A stretch of DNA of 64,000 nucleotides from Hufsiella arboris. GTDB taxonomy: Bacteria; Bacteroidota; Bacteroidia; Sphingobacteriales; Sphingobacteriaceae. Positions within the stretch are counted from its first letter, which is position 1. Each line of letters begins with the position of its first letter. A model generated the notes under the pieces. The model had not been told where the DNA came from and did no database searches. It saw only the letters and a program-made list of their open reading frames with translations. The position numbers and the translations under genes were made by a program. The DNA is taken from NCBI RefSeq assembly GCF_009834875.1, contig NZ_WVHT01000005.1, forward strand, positions 248,001 through 312,000, written 5' to 3'. Of the stretch, positions 42,392 through 53,025 are shown piece by piece.

Positions 42392-43117
42392 TTAAAAGTT
42401 CAGGTTTCTGCCTACAACATGAGTCCATTTTCGCTGCTGATCTATTGAGTAGAATACAATCTTTCGGCCCTCTATAACTCCCAATAAGCCTGTATCGAGG
42501 TAGAACATACCGTCAACTTTGTCATTGCTCGTAAAATCTATGCCAGACTGATATTCCCAACTTCCTTGTGGATTTAAAGTATAAAACTTTACAGTTCTAT
42601 CTTTCCTTACGCCAATGAAAGAGCCATTAAGATAAAATGCACCGTCGATGTTCTGATCATTAATAAAATCTTCATCGGCCCGATATCTCCATGTTCCTTG
42701 TTTGTTTGTTTCAAAAAACTTAATTGTTTTACCATTCCAGGCTCCGATCGAATTTCCTTTAAAATAAAATATGCCATCAACACCATCCGGAATTGTCAAG
42801 TCTTTGCCCGGGCTGTATTTCCATTGTCCCTGCCTGTTGGTCCAATAAAATTTAACCGTTTTGTCTTGCCTCACACCTATAAAGCTTCCTCCAAAGTAAA
42901 TAGCTTCATCGATCGGGGTAGTGCTTTTAAAGTCCTTGTCGTCATTGTAAACCCACGCCTTTGTATCTTTCCCGTCGTAAAATTTAATTATTTGCCCCTG
43001 CCGGATTCCTACAAAATTACCCTCGACATAAAAAGCCTGTGTGTCGGTTGAATTTTTGCATTCTGAAAATAGCAGTAATGAAATGGTTAATAAAGAAAAG
43101 TTGAGTACACTTCTCAT
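42392..43117 (-). CDS. Lipoprotein made of five ~44-residue repeats, probable small beta-propeller
   Basis: A 241-residue protein starting at the ATG at 43117 (MRSVLNFSLLTISLLLFSEC); Cys20 is the probable lipid site, with an unusual Glu before it. The mature part is five tandem repeats of about 44 residues. Each reads roughly F-Y-x-x-G-(S/N)-F-(I/V)-G-V-R-x-x-(K/R)-(T/I)-(V/I)-K-F-Y, then a turn, then W-x-Y, and closes with (V/I)-D-G/E. The last copy is shortened. Five repeats of this size are the arrangement of a five-bladed propeller such as tachylectin-2, so a carbohydrate-binding role is possible, but this is inference from repeat number and pattern. It lies on the opposite strand in the SusCD locus, convergent to susD. 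No known family recognised. Confidence 0.75.
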   Translation of the reverse strand: MRSVLNFSLLTISLLLFSECKNSTDTQAFYVEGNFVGIRQGQIIKFYDGKDTKAWVYNDDKDFKSTTPIDEAIYFGGSFIGVRQDKTVKFYWTNRQGQWKYSPGKDLTIPDGVDGIFYFKGNSIGAWNGKTIKFFETNKQGTWRYRADEDFINDQNIDGAFYLNGSFIGVRKDRTVKFYTLNPQGSWEYQSGIDFTSNDKVDGMFYLDTGLLGVIEGRKIVFYSIDQQRKWTHVVGRNLNF

Positions 43118-43441
43118 GTTTAATCGCTGTTTAGTTAGTATATCCATTATATCTCTCTTAGAGTCATCGTTCCAATTGCCTTTCGACCACTGAATTTAAA
43201 AATTAAACTTACTGGCTTCAGCATATTCAATTATAATTTGATGCAAAATTGAGTAGAGAATGGAAAAATAGTATTACTACGGAAAACCGGCTCTGTATTA
43301 GATTTGGTTGTTCAGGCTACGTCTGATTTGATATAACTAATTAATAAACCCGTTTACAGAGAAATATTGAACGATTTTCTGTCAACTCAGAGATAAATAA
43401 GTTCAAGCATCGTATCGGAATGTTTTGTTACTTATTGCTTT
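43118..43441. other. 324-base divergent intergenic region
   Basis: Holds the upstream regions of the five-repeat lipoprotein (minus) and the FG-GAP protein (plus). The AT content is high. I see no clear promoter match, operator, ORF or stable hairpin; any promoters must be weak or activator dependent. Confidence 0.5.
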
Positions 43442-46400
43442 ATGAAGCTTGTTAAAAGAATGAAATTATTAAACTCTTTTTTTTTGCTGTTAGCAGCCAC
43501 AATTCTTTTTTCATGCAAGCGCCCTGCTCTCTTTCAGCAGGTGTCTTCCTCGCATTCGGGTATCCATTTCAATAATAAGATCACTGAAAATGATACAATT
43601 AATCCGTTGGACATTGTAAACATATACAATGGCGGCGGCGTTGGCGTCGGCGATTTTAATAACGATGGTTTACAGGATCTCTATTTTACCGGGAATGTTG
43701 TTTCTAATCGTTTATATATTAATAAAGGCGATTTTAAGTTTGAGGATATAACCGAAAAGGCTGGAGTTGGCGGCATGGGAAGATGGGGACGTGGTGTTTC
43801 AGTCATCGATATCAATAACGATGGTTTGCTGGATTTATACGTTTGCAATACGATTTATCAAGATTCTACACGGCGCTGCAATCTTTTGTACATAAACCAG
43901 GGTACTGATAAGCAAGGAATCCCACGCTTCAAAAACATGGCAAAAGAATACGGGCTTGATATCAATGTCCAGTCGACTATGGCCGCTTTTTTTGACTATG
44001 ATAACGACGGACGGCTCGACATGTATTTAACAGTTAACGAAGCCAATGAGCATTACTATCCGAATGTCTTCGGATCAAAGGATCAGAATCACGTCGCGAG
44101 CCTTGGTCGGTTATATCACAACACCTGGAATTCGGAATTAAATCATCCTGTTTTTAGTGACGTTTCAGCAAAGGCGGGCATTAAATACGAAGGTTTCGGG
44201 CATGCGGCAACTATTGTTGATATAAATCGCGACGGCTGGAAAGACATTTACGTAAGTAATGATTTTTTGTCATCTAATCTGCTTTACATCAATAATCACG
44301 ACGGTACATTCACAGACAGGTCGAAAGAGTATTTTAAGCATACCTCGTTCAATGCAATGGGGCAGGATATTGTAGATATTAATAACGATGGACTGGCGGA
44401 TGTTTTTGAGCTCGATATGAGTCCTGAAGACAATTATCGCAAAAAAATGATGCTCGGCGCAAACAGTTATCAGTCTGTGCAAAGTTTTGATCTTTTTGGT
44501 TACCAGTATCAGTATGTACGTAACACACTTCAGCTAAACCAGGGGCCGAGGGTTTTAGAGAATGATACGATCGGTAGCCCGGCATTTAGCGAGATTGGTT
44601 TTTTAAGCGGTATCGCCCAAACTGATTGGAGCTGGACTCCCGTGATCACAGATTTTAACAACGACGGCTATCGCGATATCATCGTTACTAATGGCTTTCC
44701 AAAAGACATCACCGATCATGACTTTATGACCTACCGGAAAAACGCTTTTTCTGTAGGATCAAAGCAAAAGGTGTTAGACCAGATACCGTCTGTGAAGATC
44801 AGTAACTACGCGTATATGAATAAAGGCGACCTCACATTTGATGACAAAACAAAAGACTGGGGATTGTCCGTCAATGATTTTTCAAACGGCGCTGTTTATG
44901 CTGATCTGAATAACGATGGTGCTATGGACCTGATCATCAACAATATCGATGATGAGGCGATGATTTATAAAAACACTTCGCGGGATAAGAATCCGGCCGG
45001 CAGCCATTACCTGCAGGTAAAGTTCAAAGGGAGCGGTGATAATCTGAACGGTTTAGGAGCGTGGGTTGATATTTTTTATGATCGCAATAAGCACCAGGTT
45101 GTCGAAAACAATCCTTACCGGGGATATCTTTCGTCGAACCAAAACATAGCGCACTTTGGCTTGGGAAATACCGGATCGCTGGATTCAGTCGTCGTGCGTT
45201 GGCCTAACGGAAAAAAACAAGTGTTAACCCATGTTAAAGCGGATCAGCTGTTGACTGTTAACCTGAGCGGCGCAAATGTTTTGTATTCATGGAATCAGCC
45301 AAAAACTGCAACACACACTTTATTTAAAGAGGTAACAAAAGAGCGAAATATCAAATACAACCACACAGAACGTGATTTTGTTGATTTTGAGATTCAGAAG
45401 TTAATGCCTCATAAACTTTCTGATTATAATCCGGCGCTGGCCGTTGCCGATATTGATGGTAACGGACTTGATGACGTAGTTATTGGCGGAAATTCGCTTC
45501 TTCCGGCGCAAGCCTTTTTACAGCAGGAAGATGGAAAATTCAAACAGCGAAGTCTTATTGTTGGAAATATTAATGCATTCCAGGATTATAAGGACGAGGG
45601 TATATTATTGTTCGATGCTAACGGAGATAATAAAGCCGACGTTTATATATCGCGGGGAGGTTATAAAAGCGCGTCCGGAGACACAACTTACCAGGACAAA
45701 CTATACATCAACGATGGCCGCGGTAATTTTAAATTATCTGAAAATGCTCTACCGGTAAATCACACCAGTAAATTATGTGTGCGGGGTTTTGATTATAACA
45801 GGGATGGCAAGCTCGACCTGTTTGTTTCTGGTAGAGTTGATCCCTGGAAATATCCAAAAGCCGTCTCCAGTTTTATATTTAGAAATGACAGTAAAAACGG
45901 AATTGCAAAGTTTACTGATGTAACGAATGAAGTAGCGCCAGCCTTGAAAAACATCGGGCTGGTTTGTGACGCACTTTTCAGTGATTACGACAATGACGGC
46001 TGGCCCGATCTGATTCTCGCGGGCGAGTGGATGCCGTTGACATTCTTGAGAAATGATCATGGTGTTTACAAAAATCTTACGCAATCATCAGGGATAGCTG
46101 GCAAGATCGGCTGGTGGAACAGCATCGTGGCCGGCGATTTTCGTCACACAGGCAGAATGGATTATATCATCGGAAATGTCGGCCAAAACACTCTATACCG
46201 GGCCAGCGAGCAGTATCCGGTTTACATCACAGCAAAAGATTTTGACAATATCGGCAGCTATAATGCAATACCTTCCATCTTTTTACCGGACCTGAACGGT
46301 GAAAAAAAAGAATTTCCGGCGATCGGCAGGGAAGATATGCTAAAAGAGATGATTAGTATGAAGAAGAAATTTACGAACTACAAATCATACGCCATTGCTA

Positions 46401-47032
46401 CTATGGATGAAGTAGTACCGGCCGCTCAAAGAGAAGGTGCCTTGAGACTGAGCTCAAATACTTCTCAATCCTGTTACCTGCGGAATGAGGGAAACGGAAA
46501 ATTTACGATGATACCTTTGCCGAATCTCGCTCAAATATCAGCAATCAATGGAATGGTGGTTGATGATTTTGACGGCGACGGCAATTTGGATGTAGTCATA
46601 AATGGCAACGATTACGGAACTGAAGTTGGTATCGGCCGTTATGATGCGTTAAACGGATTGATGCTTAAAGGCGATGGAAAAGGGGACTTTATACCGCAAT
46701 CTATCCTTCAAAGCGGCTTATACATTCCCGGTGATGGTAAAGCGCTGGTGAAATTTCAAACCGCATCGGGTAATTACCTGATGGCGGCAAGCCAGAACCG
46801 CGGCGCCTTAAAGATGTTCGAATTGAAAAGAAACGTGAAAATGATAAAGCTGCTGCCGAATGACGCAAGTGCCGTAACAATTTGTAAAAATGGAGCAAAG
46901 GAGAAACAGGAATTTTATTACGGAGCATCGTTCTTATCGCAGTCGGCGAGATTTATGTCTGTAGCCAGTTCCGCTAAGAACGTCCGGATAACGAATAACC
47001 AGGGACAAACCAGGATGGTATCTTTTAATTAA
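43442..47032 (+). CDS. FG-GAP/VCBS-repeat lipoprotein with ASPIC/UnbV domain
   Basis: A 1196-residue surface protein with a lipoprotein signal (ATILFSC, Cys at about 25). It contains many FG-GAP/VCBS calcium-binding blades with D-x-N-N-D-G-x-x-D (NNDGLQDLY, NNDGLLDLY, DNDGRLDMY, NRDGWKDIY, and others in the second half), which should build one or two propellers. In the middle (about 505-605) lies the ASPIC/UnbV domain (LQVKFKGSGDNLNGLGAWV, RGYLSSNQNIAHFGLG, VVRWPNGKKQVL). Such proteins often accompany SusCD loci in Sphingobacteriales and may bind glycan or process it; no catalytic residue is assigned. The next gene starts 14 bases downstream, so they form an operon. A second in-frame ATG lies 18 bases in. 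Confidence 0.9.
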   Translation: MKLVKRMKLLNSFFLLLAATILFSCKRPALFQQVSSSHSGIHFNNKITENDTINPLDIVNIYNGGGVGVGDFNNDGLQDLYFTGNVVSNRLYINKGDFKFEDITEKAGVGGMGRWGRGVSVIDINNDGLLDLYVCNTIYQDSTRRCNLLYINQGTDKQGIPRFKNMAKEYGLDINVQSTMAAFFDYDNDGRLDMYLTVNEANEHYYPNVFGSKDQNHVASLGRLYHNTWNSELNHPVFSDVSAKAGIKYEGFGHAATIVDINRDGWKDIYVSNDFLSSNLLYINNHDGTFTDRSKEYFKHTSFNAMGQDIVDINNDGLADVFELDMSPEDNYRKKMMLGANSYQSVQSFDLFGYQYQYVRNTLQLNQGPRVLENDTIGSPAFSEIGFLSGIAQTDWSWTPVITDFNNDGYRDIIVTNGFPKDITDHDFMTYRKNAFSVGSKQKVLDQIPSVKISNYAYMNKGDLTFDDKTKDWGLSVNDFSNGAVYADLNNDGAMDLIINNIDDEAMIYKNTSRDKNPAGSHYLQVKFKGSGDNLNGLGAWVDIFYDRNKHQVVENNPYRGYLSSNQNIAHFGLGNTGSLDSVVVRWPNGKKQVLTHVKADQLLTVNLSGANVLYSWNQPKTATHTLFKEVTKERNIKYNHTERDFVDFEIQKLMPHKLSDYNPALAVADIDGNGLDDVVIGGNSLLPAQAFLQQEDGKFKQRSLIVGNINAFQDYKDEGILLFDANGDNKADVYISRGGYKSASGDTTYQDKLYINDGRGNFKLSENALPVNHTSKLCVRGFDYNRDGKLDLFVSGRVDPWKYPKAVSSFIFRNDSKNGIAKFTDVTNEVAPALKNIGLVCDALFSDYDNDGWPDLILAGEWMPLTFLRNDHGVYKNLTQSSGIAGKIGWWNSIVAGDFRHTGRMDYIIGNVGQNTLYRASEQYPVYITAKDFDNIGSYNAIPSIFLPDLNGEKKEFPAIGREDMLKEMISMKKKFTNYKSYAIATMDEVVPAAQREGALRLSSNTSQSCYLRNEGNGKFTMIPLPNLAQISAINGMVVDDFDGDGNLDVVINGNDYGTEVGIGRYDALNGLMLKGDGKGDFIPQSILQSGLYIPGDGKALVKFQTASGNYLMAASQNRGALKMFELKRNVKMIKLLPNDASAVTICKNGAKEKQEFYYGASFLSQSARFMSVASSAKNVRITNNQGQTRMVSFN

Positions 47033-47046
47033 GCTTCGCAAAAAGG

Positions 47047-48657
47047 ATGATCAAAAGTATTTTATTGAACCTTGCTTTCCTTCTTACGGCAAAAATCGCT
47101 TTTTGTCAGGTGCCTGTAGCACCTATACCTAAGCTTGTTACAAGTAATGGCAGGCATTCTCTTATTGTGGATGGAAAGCCTTATTTCATGCTAGGTGCCC
47201 AGGTGCATAATTCTAGCGCCTGGCCTGCAATGATGCCACAAGTATGGAAAGCTGTTCAACAAATTCATGCAAACACGGTTGAAATACCTATTTATTGGGA
47301 ACAGGTAGAGCCGCAGCCTGGTAAGTATGACTTTTCCTTAATCAACACCCTAATTACCCAATCAAGGCAGCACAATGTTCGTTTAGTATTGTTGTGGTTT
47401 GCGACCTGGAAAAACGGAAGCAATCATTACATGCCGGCTTGGATGAAGAAGGATGCTGTTAAATATCCTAACATAACCGGAAAGAAAGGGCAGCCTATTG
47501 ATTCACCCTCGCCACATAGCGAAGCCACTCTTGCAGCAGATGCGAAAGCTTTTACCGCGGTGATGACCTACTTGAAAGGTGCTGATAAACAGCGGACGGT
47601 AATCATGGTGCAGGTAGAAAATGAGCCAGGTTCGTGGGATACTGTCCGGGATTACTCACCTGTCGCGCAAAAGTTATTTGAAAGTTCGGTTCCGGCTGCA
47701 CTATTAAAGCCCGATGTGCTTAAGGCATTGAACGTACCGGTAATGTCAAGTGGTACCTGGAAACAGGTGTTCGGAGAAAGGGCCGACGAGTATTTCCAGG
47801 CATGGTCCATCGCTCATTTTATCGGGCAGGTTGCCGCGGCCGGCAAAGCTATCTATCCCTTGCCGCTGTACGTAAATGCCGCGCTGCGCGATCCGCTTAC
47901 AAATCCGATGGCAAACGAATACGAAAGTGGCGGACCGACCGATAATGTTATTCCAATTTGGAAGGCAGCTGCTCCTGAGGTCGACTTGCTGGCTCCTGAT
48001 ATTTACTTGTCCGGAAGCGATAAGGTGTTGAAAGTTCTTGATTTATATAGCCGTCCAGATAATGCACTGTTTGTCCCCGAAGCGGGTTTTAAGCTGGAGA
48101 ACTCCAAATATCTTTATGAGGTAATCGCTCGTGGCGGTATCGGCTTTTCGCCGTTCGGAATTGATAATGATGGTAAAACCGTTTCTGAAGAAGCCGTTAC
48201 GCGTATTGAACCTTTTGCACAAGATTATGCGACAATTTCACCAATGGCGGCTGAAATTGCAAAATGGGCTTATGAAGGAAAGATCAATGCGGTAGTAGAG
48301 CATGAGGATCATGCGGACCAAACGATCGATCTCGGCCAATGGGAGGTAACTGTATCTTTTGGAGGTGACGGCCGCGGGAATGCAGCACCAGTTTACGACG
48401 GCTCAACAGGAAAATTAATGATCGTGAAGCTTGATGAAAATAACTTCCTGGCAATTGGGTCACGCTGTCATATAAAGTTTAAACCGATTGGAAATAATCG
48501 TGGTAAGGCCTGGCAGTATTTGAGCGTTGAAGAAGGTGATTATGAAAGTGCAGTGTTTAAACCGCTTCGGGTGCTTAATGGTGATGAAACGGATTGGGGC
48601 GGACCAGGCTTTGGACAAGCGCCAAAAGTATTGCGTGTGGCTTTAGTTGTGAGATAA
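47047..48657 (+). CDS. GH35-like beta-galactosidase family protein (DUF5597 type)
   Basis: A 536-residue exported glycosidase of clan GH-A. Signal peptide to about residue 20 (FLLTAKIAFC). The barrel carries VDGKPYFMLGAQVHNS, the conserved NTVEIPIYWEQVEPQPGKYDFS, acid/base Glu193 in VQVENEPGSW and a likely nucleophile Glu345 in FVPEAGF. The C-terminal ~150 residues (EHEDHADQTIDLG...) form the beta-rich DUF5597-type domain. Family enzymes mostly hydrolyse beta-galactosides, which suggests a galactose-containing glycan as the locus target, but linkage is unknown. Operon partner of the FG-GAP/UnbV protein. Confidence 0.87.
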   Translation: MIKSILLNLAFLLTAKIAFCQVPVAPIPKLVTSNGRHSLIVDGKPYFMLGAQVHNSSAWPAMMPQVWKAVQQIHANTVEIPIYWEQVEPQPGKYDFSLINTLITQSRQHNVRLVLLWFATWKNGSNHYMPAWMKKDAVKYPNITGKKGQPIDSPSPHSEATLAADAKAFTAVMTYLKGADKQRTVIMVQVENEPGSWDTVRDYSPVAQKLFESSVPAALLKPDVLKALNVPVMSSGTWKQVFGERADEYFQAWSIAHFIGQVAAAGKAIYPLPLYVNAALRDPLTNPMANEYESGGPTDNVIPIWKAAAPEVDLLAPDIYLSGSDKVLKVLDLYSRPDNALFVPEAGFKLENSKYLYEVIARGGIGFSPFGIDNDGKTVSEEAVTRIEPFAQDYATISPMAAEIAKWAYEGKINAVVEHEDHADQTIDLGQWEVTVSFGGDGRGNAAPVYDGSTGKLMIVKLDENNFLAIGSRCHIKFKPIGNNRGKAWQYLSVEEGDYESAVFKPLRVLNGDETDWGGPGFGQAPKVLRVALVVR

Positions 48658-48690
48658 ATAACTATTAAAGCCAGGGTTCAAGGTAAGCGT

Positions 48691-48724
48691 TTTGCAAAAA
48701 TTTTAATTGTTAAAATTACATTTA
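48691..48724 (+). promoter_or_regulatory. Possible promoter of the HTCS gene
   Basis: TTTG (48691-48694), 22-base spacer, TACATTTA (48717-48724), one mismatch in the -7 box. It would give the regulator its own transcript with a leader of about 40 bases, including a small CTGCTT/AAGCAG hairpin. Confidence 0.4.
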
Positions 48725-48769
48725 TTACTGCTTCAGAAGCAGGGAGTTAATTAAATCTGACAACCAATT

Positions 48770-51700
48770 ATGACCTATTTAAAGTCCTTTACGTTTCTGT
48801 TATTGGTTTTTTTAATCAGGCAAAATTTATATGGCCAAAACAACCGCTATAATTTCTCGCATTTAAATACCACGAACGGCCTTTCAGACAACCAGGTTAA
48901 TTGCATTCTTAAAGATCAAAAGGGCTTTATGTGGTTTGGTACTATATCAGGCCTTAGCCGATACGATGGGTATAAGTTCAAAGTTTTTAAACACAATGAT
49001 AAGGATCCCCATTCATTGGGCGAAAACAATGTAATTTCAATGAATGAAGGCCCGGAAAATAAATTGTGGATATTTACTCATAGTGCCATCAGCGTCTACG
49101 ATCCTGCTACCGAAAGCTTTTCTAATTATACCACAGACTTACTCGTTAAGTATAAGATATTAACAAATCAAATAAAATCGGTTAAAAAAGATGCCGCCGG
49201 CAATTTCTGGTTTCTTACAGATAAAAGGGGCCTGTATTGCTATCAGCCAAAAACTGGGAATACTTTTTTTTATAATACCTCGGCAAAATCAGCGGCCAGG
49301 ATAAATTCGAATAATGTTACAGGTATTGCAAATGAGGGTGTAAACAATGTATGGCTGGTTTATGATGATGGCGTTCTTGATAAATTAGACCTCCGGTCAA
49401 ATAAAATTGTAATACGGTATCATGGTATAGCCAAAGCTAATGGCAATAAAGGCCAGTCGTACGATATCACAGTGGATAATAAGAGCAACTTATGGATATT
49501 TTCAAATGCCGGTCCCGTAGGTGCGTTCTGTTATAATCCGCTTACAGGTTCTCTGGTACATTTCGCGAAAGATTCGCCTGCACACCGCCTTAACTCAAAC
49601 GTAATTAATAACGTTGTTCAAGCCGATGACAACAACATCTGGATCGGTACCGATCACGGGGGAATTAATATTGTTGATCCGTCCACTTACAAGGTGACAT
49701 ATGTGGTAAGCAAAGAGGATGATCCAAAATCACTTAGCGGAAATAGTGTCAATTTATATAAGGATAATTCGGGCATTATCTGGATTGGAACGTTTAAACA
49801 AGGTGCCGACTACTACCACAGCGGAATTATTCAATTTCCACTTAACAAACATTATATCAGCGATAAAAATAGTATCCCATTTGACGACGTTGACTGCTTT
49901 GCTGAGGACAGAACCGGAAATCTGTGGATTGGAACAAATGGAGGCGGGTTGATCTATTTTGACAGACAGGCGAAAACTTTCACCCGGTACAGGCACGACC
50001 CCGCAGATCCTAATAGTTTAGCCAATGATGTTGTCGTAAGATTATGTATTGATCATGAAAACAAGCTGTGGATTGGTATGTACTTTGGCGGGCTGGACCG
50101 GATGGAAAATGGAAAATTCGTGCATTACCGTCATAATGACAAGAACCCCAATAGCTTAACGGACGACCGGGTATATAGCATTCTGGAAGATTCGGATAAA
50201 AATTTATGGGTCGGCACCTTTTCTGGGGGACTCAACATATATGACCGCAAAAATGATTCATTTTCACATCCGCGTCTGCCATTAAGTTCTGAGTATACAT
50301 CTACTGTTTATGAAGACCGGCAGAAGAACATTTGGATAGGGCGCGATGAAGGAGTTGACGTCATACAAAAGGGATCGGGACGTATAAACCATTATTTTAA
50401 CGAGCCCAATAATCAGAGCAGTCTAGTTGCGAATGATGTAAATACTATTTTGCAAGATAGCCGGGGTTTTATCTGGATTGGCACAAAAGACGGCGTAAGC
50501 ATATTAGATCCTCGTACTAACAAGTTTTTTACTGATTCCGACGGTTTCAGATATCCCCCAGGTAATATCTCTAATATTCTGGAAGACAGCAGGGGCCAGA
50601 TATGGCTAAGTACTAATAATGGCTTATCGACTATTAAGCTGGTTAAAAATGGCAGCAAGTATCTGTTCAGTGTAAACAATTTTAACGAATTAGACGGCCT
50701 GCAGGGGCGAAGCTTCAATGTAAATGCAGCTTATAAGCTTAAAAACGGCGAACTCGTATTTGGAGGCGGGCATGGGTTTAATTTATTTGACCCACAACAC
50801 ATAAACACCGTTAAGTCGAAGAAAAATCTTGTTTTTACAGATTTTCAATTGTTCAATAAAAGTGTTGTTGTCGGTGATTCAGTCAACGGAAACGTGATTT
50901 TAAACAGGTCTATTTCGGAAACCCGCTCCCTCACATTAGATCACAATCAAAATGTGTTCAGTATAGAATTTGCAGCCTGTGATTATTTCAATCCCGAAAA
51001 AATTCACTACCAGTATTTGCTTGAAGGATTTGACAAAGGCTGGATAACATCGCCGGCTGACGAGCGAAGAGCGACATATACAAATCTGGATGCGGGCGAT
51101 TATATTTTCAAAGTAAGAGCACAAAATGAAAATAATATTACCAAGAGCAGCTTAATAACGCTCAAAATAAAGGTACTACCGCCGTTTTGGAAGTCGCCAT
51201 TTGCTTATGCGGCTTACGTTTTATTAGCAATGGGAATCTTATTATACATGCGTCGCCGTGGTATCGTAAAGCTGAAAAAAGAATTTGAACAGAAACAAGA
51301 AAAACTCGAAACAGAGCGCCGCGTTAATAATGAGCGTGCAGAAGCGCACCGTATGCACCAGCTCGATTTAATGAAGATCAAATTCTTTACCAATCTGAGC
51401 CACGAGTTTAGAACTCCATTGTCGCTCATCTTATCGCCAATTGATCATCTGATAAACACAGCTGATAAAAATGAAGAGAAACAACACCTTCAGATGATTA
51501 AGAGGAACGGCAAACGGCTACTTAACCTGGTCAACCAGTTGCTGGACTTCCGCAAAATGGAATACAACGAACTAAAGCTTCATTTAACGAAAGGTGATAT
51601 TATCCAATTCATAAAAGATGTCGCCGCGTCATTTACAGATGTCGCTGGTCAAAAGCAAATCCAGTACATTTTTGAGAGTGAGACTTGTTCATTCATCACA

Positions 51701-52939
51701 AATTTCGATCATGACAAGATCGAACGCATACTTTTCAACCTGCTTTCCAATTCGTTTAAATTCACATCTGCCGGCGGCCATATCAGCGTTATTTTAAATT
51801 TAACATCGGCTGATGTATTTCAAACCGACCTTAAAACGCTCGAAATTAAGGTTATTGATACAGGTATCGGGATACCTGCGGAAAAACACGAAAAGGTATT
51901 TGACCGGTTTTTCCAGGATAATATACCGGAAAACTTATTGAATCAAGGAAGTGGCATTGGGCTTTCTATCACAAAAGAATTTACTAAAATGCATGGTGGT
52001 TCTGTCGGGATCGAAAGCGAGCCGGGCTATGGAACATGTATTACGATTAAAATTCCATTATGCAGCCAGTCGTACGAGTTGGTAGTGCCTGTGCAGAACC
52101 AAATCGTCCTGCAGCCGGTTTTGAGTAAAACAGAAGATGTGTTAGGCTCAGCTAAGAAGCCGGTTATTTTATTGGTAGAAGACGACTACGACCTGCGTTT
52201 TTATCTCAAAGACAATTTAAAGAACAGTTTCCATGTAATTGAAGCGGCAAACGGAAAAGAGGGCTGGCAAAAGGCTTTGGCTTTGCATCCGAAACTTATC
52301 GTAAGCGATATCAGTATGCCGGAAATGAACGGACTCGATTTATGCAGAAAAATTAAAGCGGATAGCCGTACGGCACAAATACCGCTTATTTTACTAACTG
52401 CGCTAATTTCAGATGCGGACCAGCTGGCTGGCCTGGATAGCGGAGCCAATGACTACATCGCCAAACCTTTCAATTTTGAAATATTACTGTCGAAGATCAA
52501 TAACCTGCTACAATTACAGCAAACATTTAAAAACACCTTCAAAAAGCAAATCGACGTTGTCGCAAATGACATTGTTATCGTGTCAGAAGACGAAAAGTTC
52601 ATAAAGAATGCGTTTGATTGTATTGAAAAGAATATTACTAATCCAAATTTTTCAGTAGAAGAACTAAGCAGGAATTTGAATTTAAGCAGAGTATCGCTCT
52701 ACAAGAAACTGCTCACACTCACGGGCAAAACACCCGTCGACTGTATAAGGACTATACGATTGCAGAGAGCCGCGCAATTATTAGAAAAAAACCAGCTTAG
52801 TATAGCGAACGTTGCCTATGAGGTTGGATTCAACAATGCGGCGTATTTTGCTAAAGTGTTTCGTGAAGAGTTTAACATGTTGCCATCTGAGTATGTTGTC
52901 GAAATGCGAAACAGGGAAAAAGAGCATGTTGTCGGATGA
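48770..52939 (+). CDS. Hybrid two-component system (HTCS) regulator
   Basis: A one-polypeptide signalling protein of 1389 residues. Periplasmic sensor: two Reg_prop propeller-like halves (about 25-680; repeats ending in LWIGT, IWIGT or WVGTF) and a Y_Y_Y domain (about 715-800). One membrane helix (about 811-827) leads to HisKA (His878 in TNLSHEFRTPLSL), HATPase_c (about 980-1095; NLLSNSFKF, DTGIGIP, GSGIGLSI), a receiver with Asp1180 (LIVSDISMPEMNG) and an AraC-type double helix-turn-helix at the C-terminus (about 1285-1380). The order is the Bacteroidota HTCS type, sensing a breakdown oligosaccharide and activating its SusCD locus. The signal peptide is short and ends near YGQ. Confidence 0.97.
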   Translation: MTYLKSFTFLLLVFLIRQNLYGQNNRYNFSHLNTTNGLSDNQVNCILKDQKGFMWFGTISGLSRYDGYKFKVFKHNDKDPHSLGENNVISMNEGPENKLWIFTHSAISVYDPATESFSNYTTDLLVKYKILTNQIKSVKKDAAGNFWFLTDKRGLYCYQPKTGNTFFYNTSAKSAARINSNNVTGIANEGVNNVWLVYDDGVLDKLDLRSNKIVIRYHGIAKANGNKGQSYDITVDNKSNLWIFSNAGPVGAFCYNPLTGSLVHFAKDSPAHRLNSNVINNVVQADDNNIWIGTDHGGINIVDPSTYKVTYVVSKEDDPKSLSGNSVNLYKDNSGIIWIGTFKQGADYYHSGIIQFPLNKHYISDKNSIPFDDVDCFAEDRTGNLWIGTNGGGLIYFDRQAKTFTRYRHDPADPNSLANDVVVRLCIDHENKLWIGMYFGGLDRMENGKFVHYRHNDKNPNSLTDDRVYSILEDSDKNLWVGTFSGGLNIYDRKNDSFSHPRLPLSSEYTSTVYEDRQKNIWIGRDEGVDVIQKGSGRINHYFNEPNNQSSLVANDVNTILQDSRGFIWIGTKDGVSILDPRTNKFFTDSDGFRYPPGNISNILEDSRGQIWLSTNNGLSTIKLVKNGSKYLFSVNNFNELDGLQGRSFNVNAAYKLKNGELVFGGGHGFNLFDPQHINTVKSKKNLVFTDFQLFNKSVVVGDSVNGNVILNRSISETRSLTLDHNQNVFSIEFAACDYFNPEKIHYQYLLEGFDKGWITSPADERRATYTNLDAGDYIFKVRAQNENNITKSSLITLKIKVLPPFWKSPFAYAAYVLLAMGILLYMRRRGIVKLKKEFEQKQEKLETERRVNNERAEAHRMHQLDLMKIKFFTNLSHEFRTPLSLILSPIDHLINTADKNEEKQHLQMIKRNGKRLLNLVNQLLDFRKMEYNELKLHLTKGDIIQFIKDVAASFTDVAGQKQIQYIFESETCSFITNFDHDKIERILFNLLSNSFKFTSAGGHISVILNLTSADVFQTDLKTLEIKVIDTGIGIPAEKHEKVFDRFFQDNIPENLLNQGSGIGLSITKEFTKMHGGSVGIESEPGYGTCITIKIPLCSQSYELVVPVQNQIVLQPVLSKTEDVLGSAKKPVILLVEDDYDLRFYLKDNLKNSFHVIEAANGKEGWQKALALHPKLIVSDISMPEMNGLDLCRKIKADSRTAQIPLILLTALISDADQLAGLDSGANDYIAKPFNFEILLSKINNLLQLQQTFKNTFKKQIDVVANDIVIVSEDEKFIKNAFDCIEKNITNPNFSVEELSRNLNLSRVSLYKKLLTLTGKTPVDCIRTIRLQRAAQLLEKNQLSIANVAYEVGFNNAAYFAKVFREEFNMLPSEYVVEMRNREKEHVVG

Positions 52940-53025
52940 TCAATACAGCCAGTCAATGAGCTAGCGATTTAAATCGGGTGCCGTCATCGTATGATCCGAT
53001 TTATAAAACAGGAAAAATAATCGAG

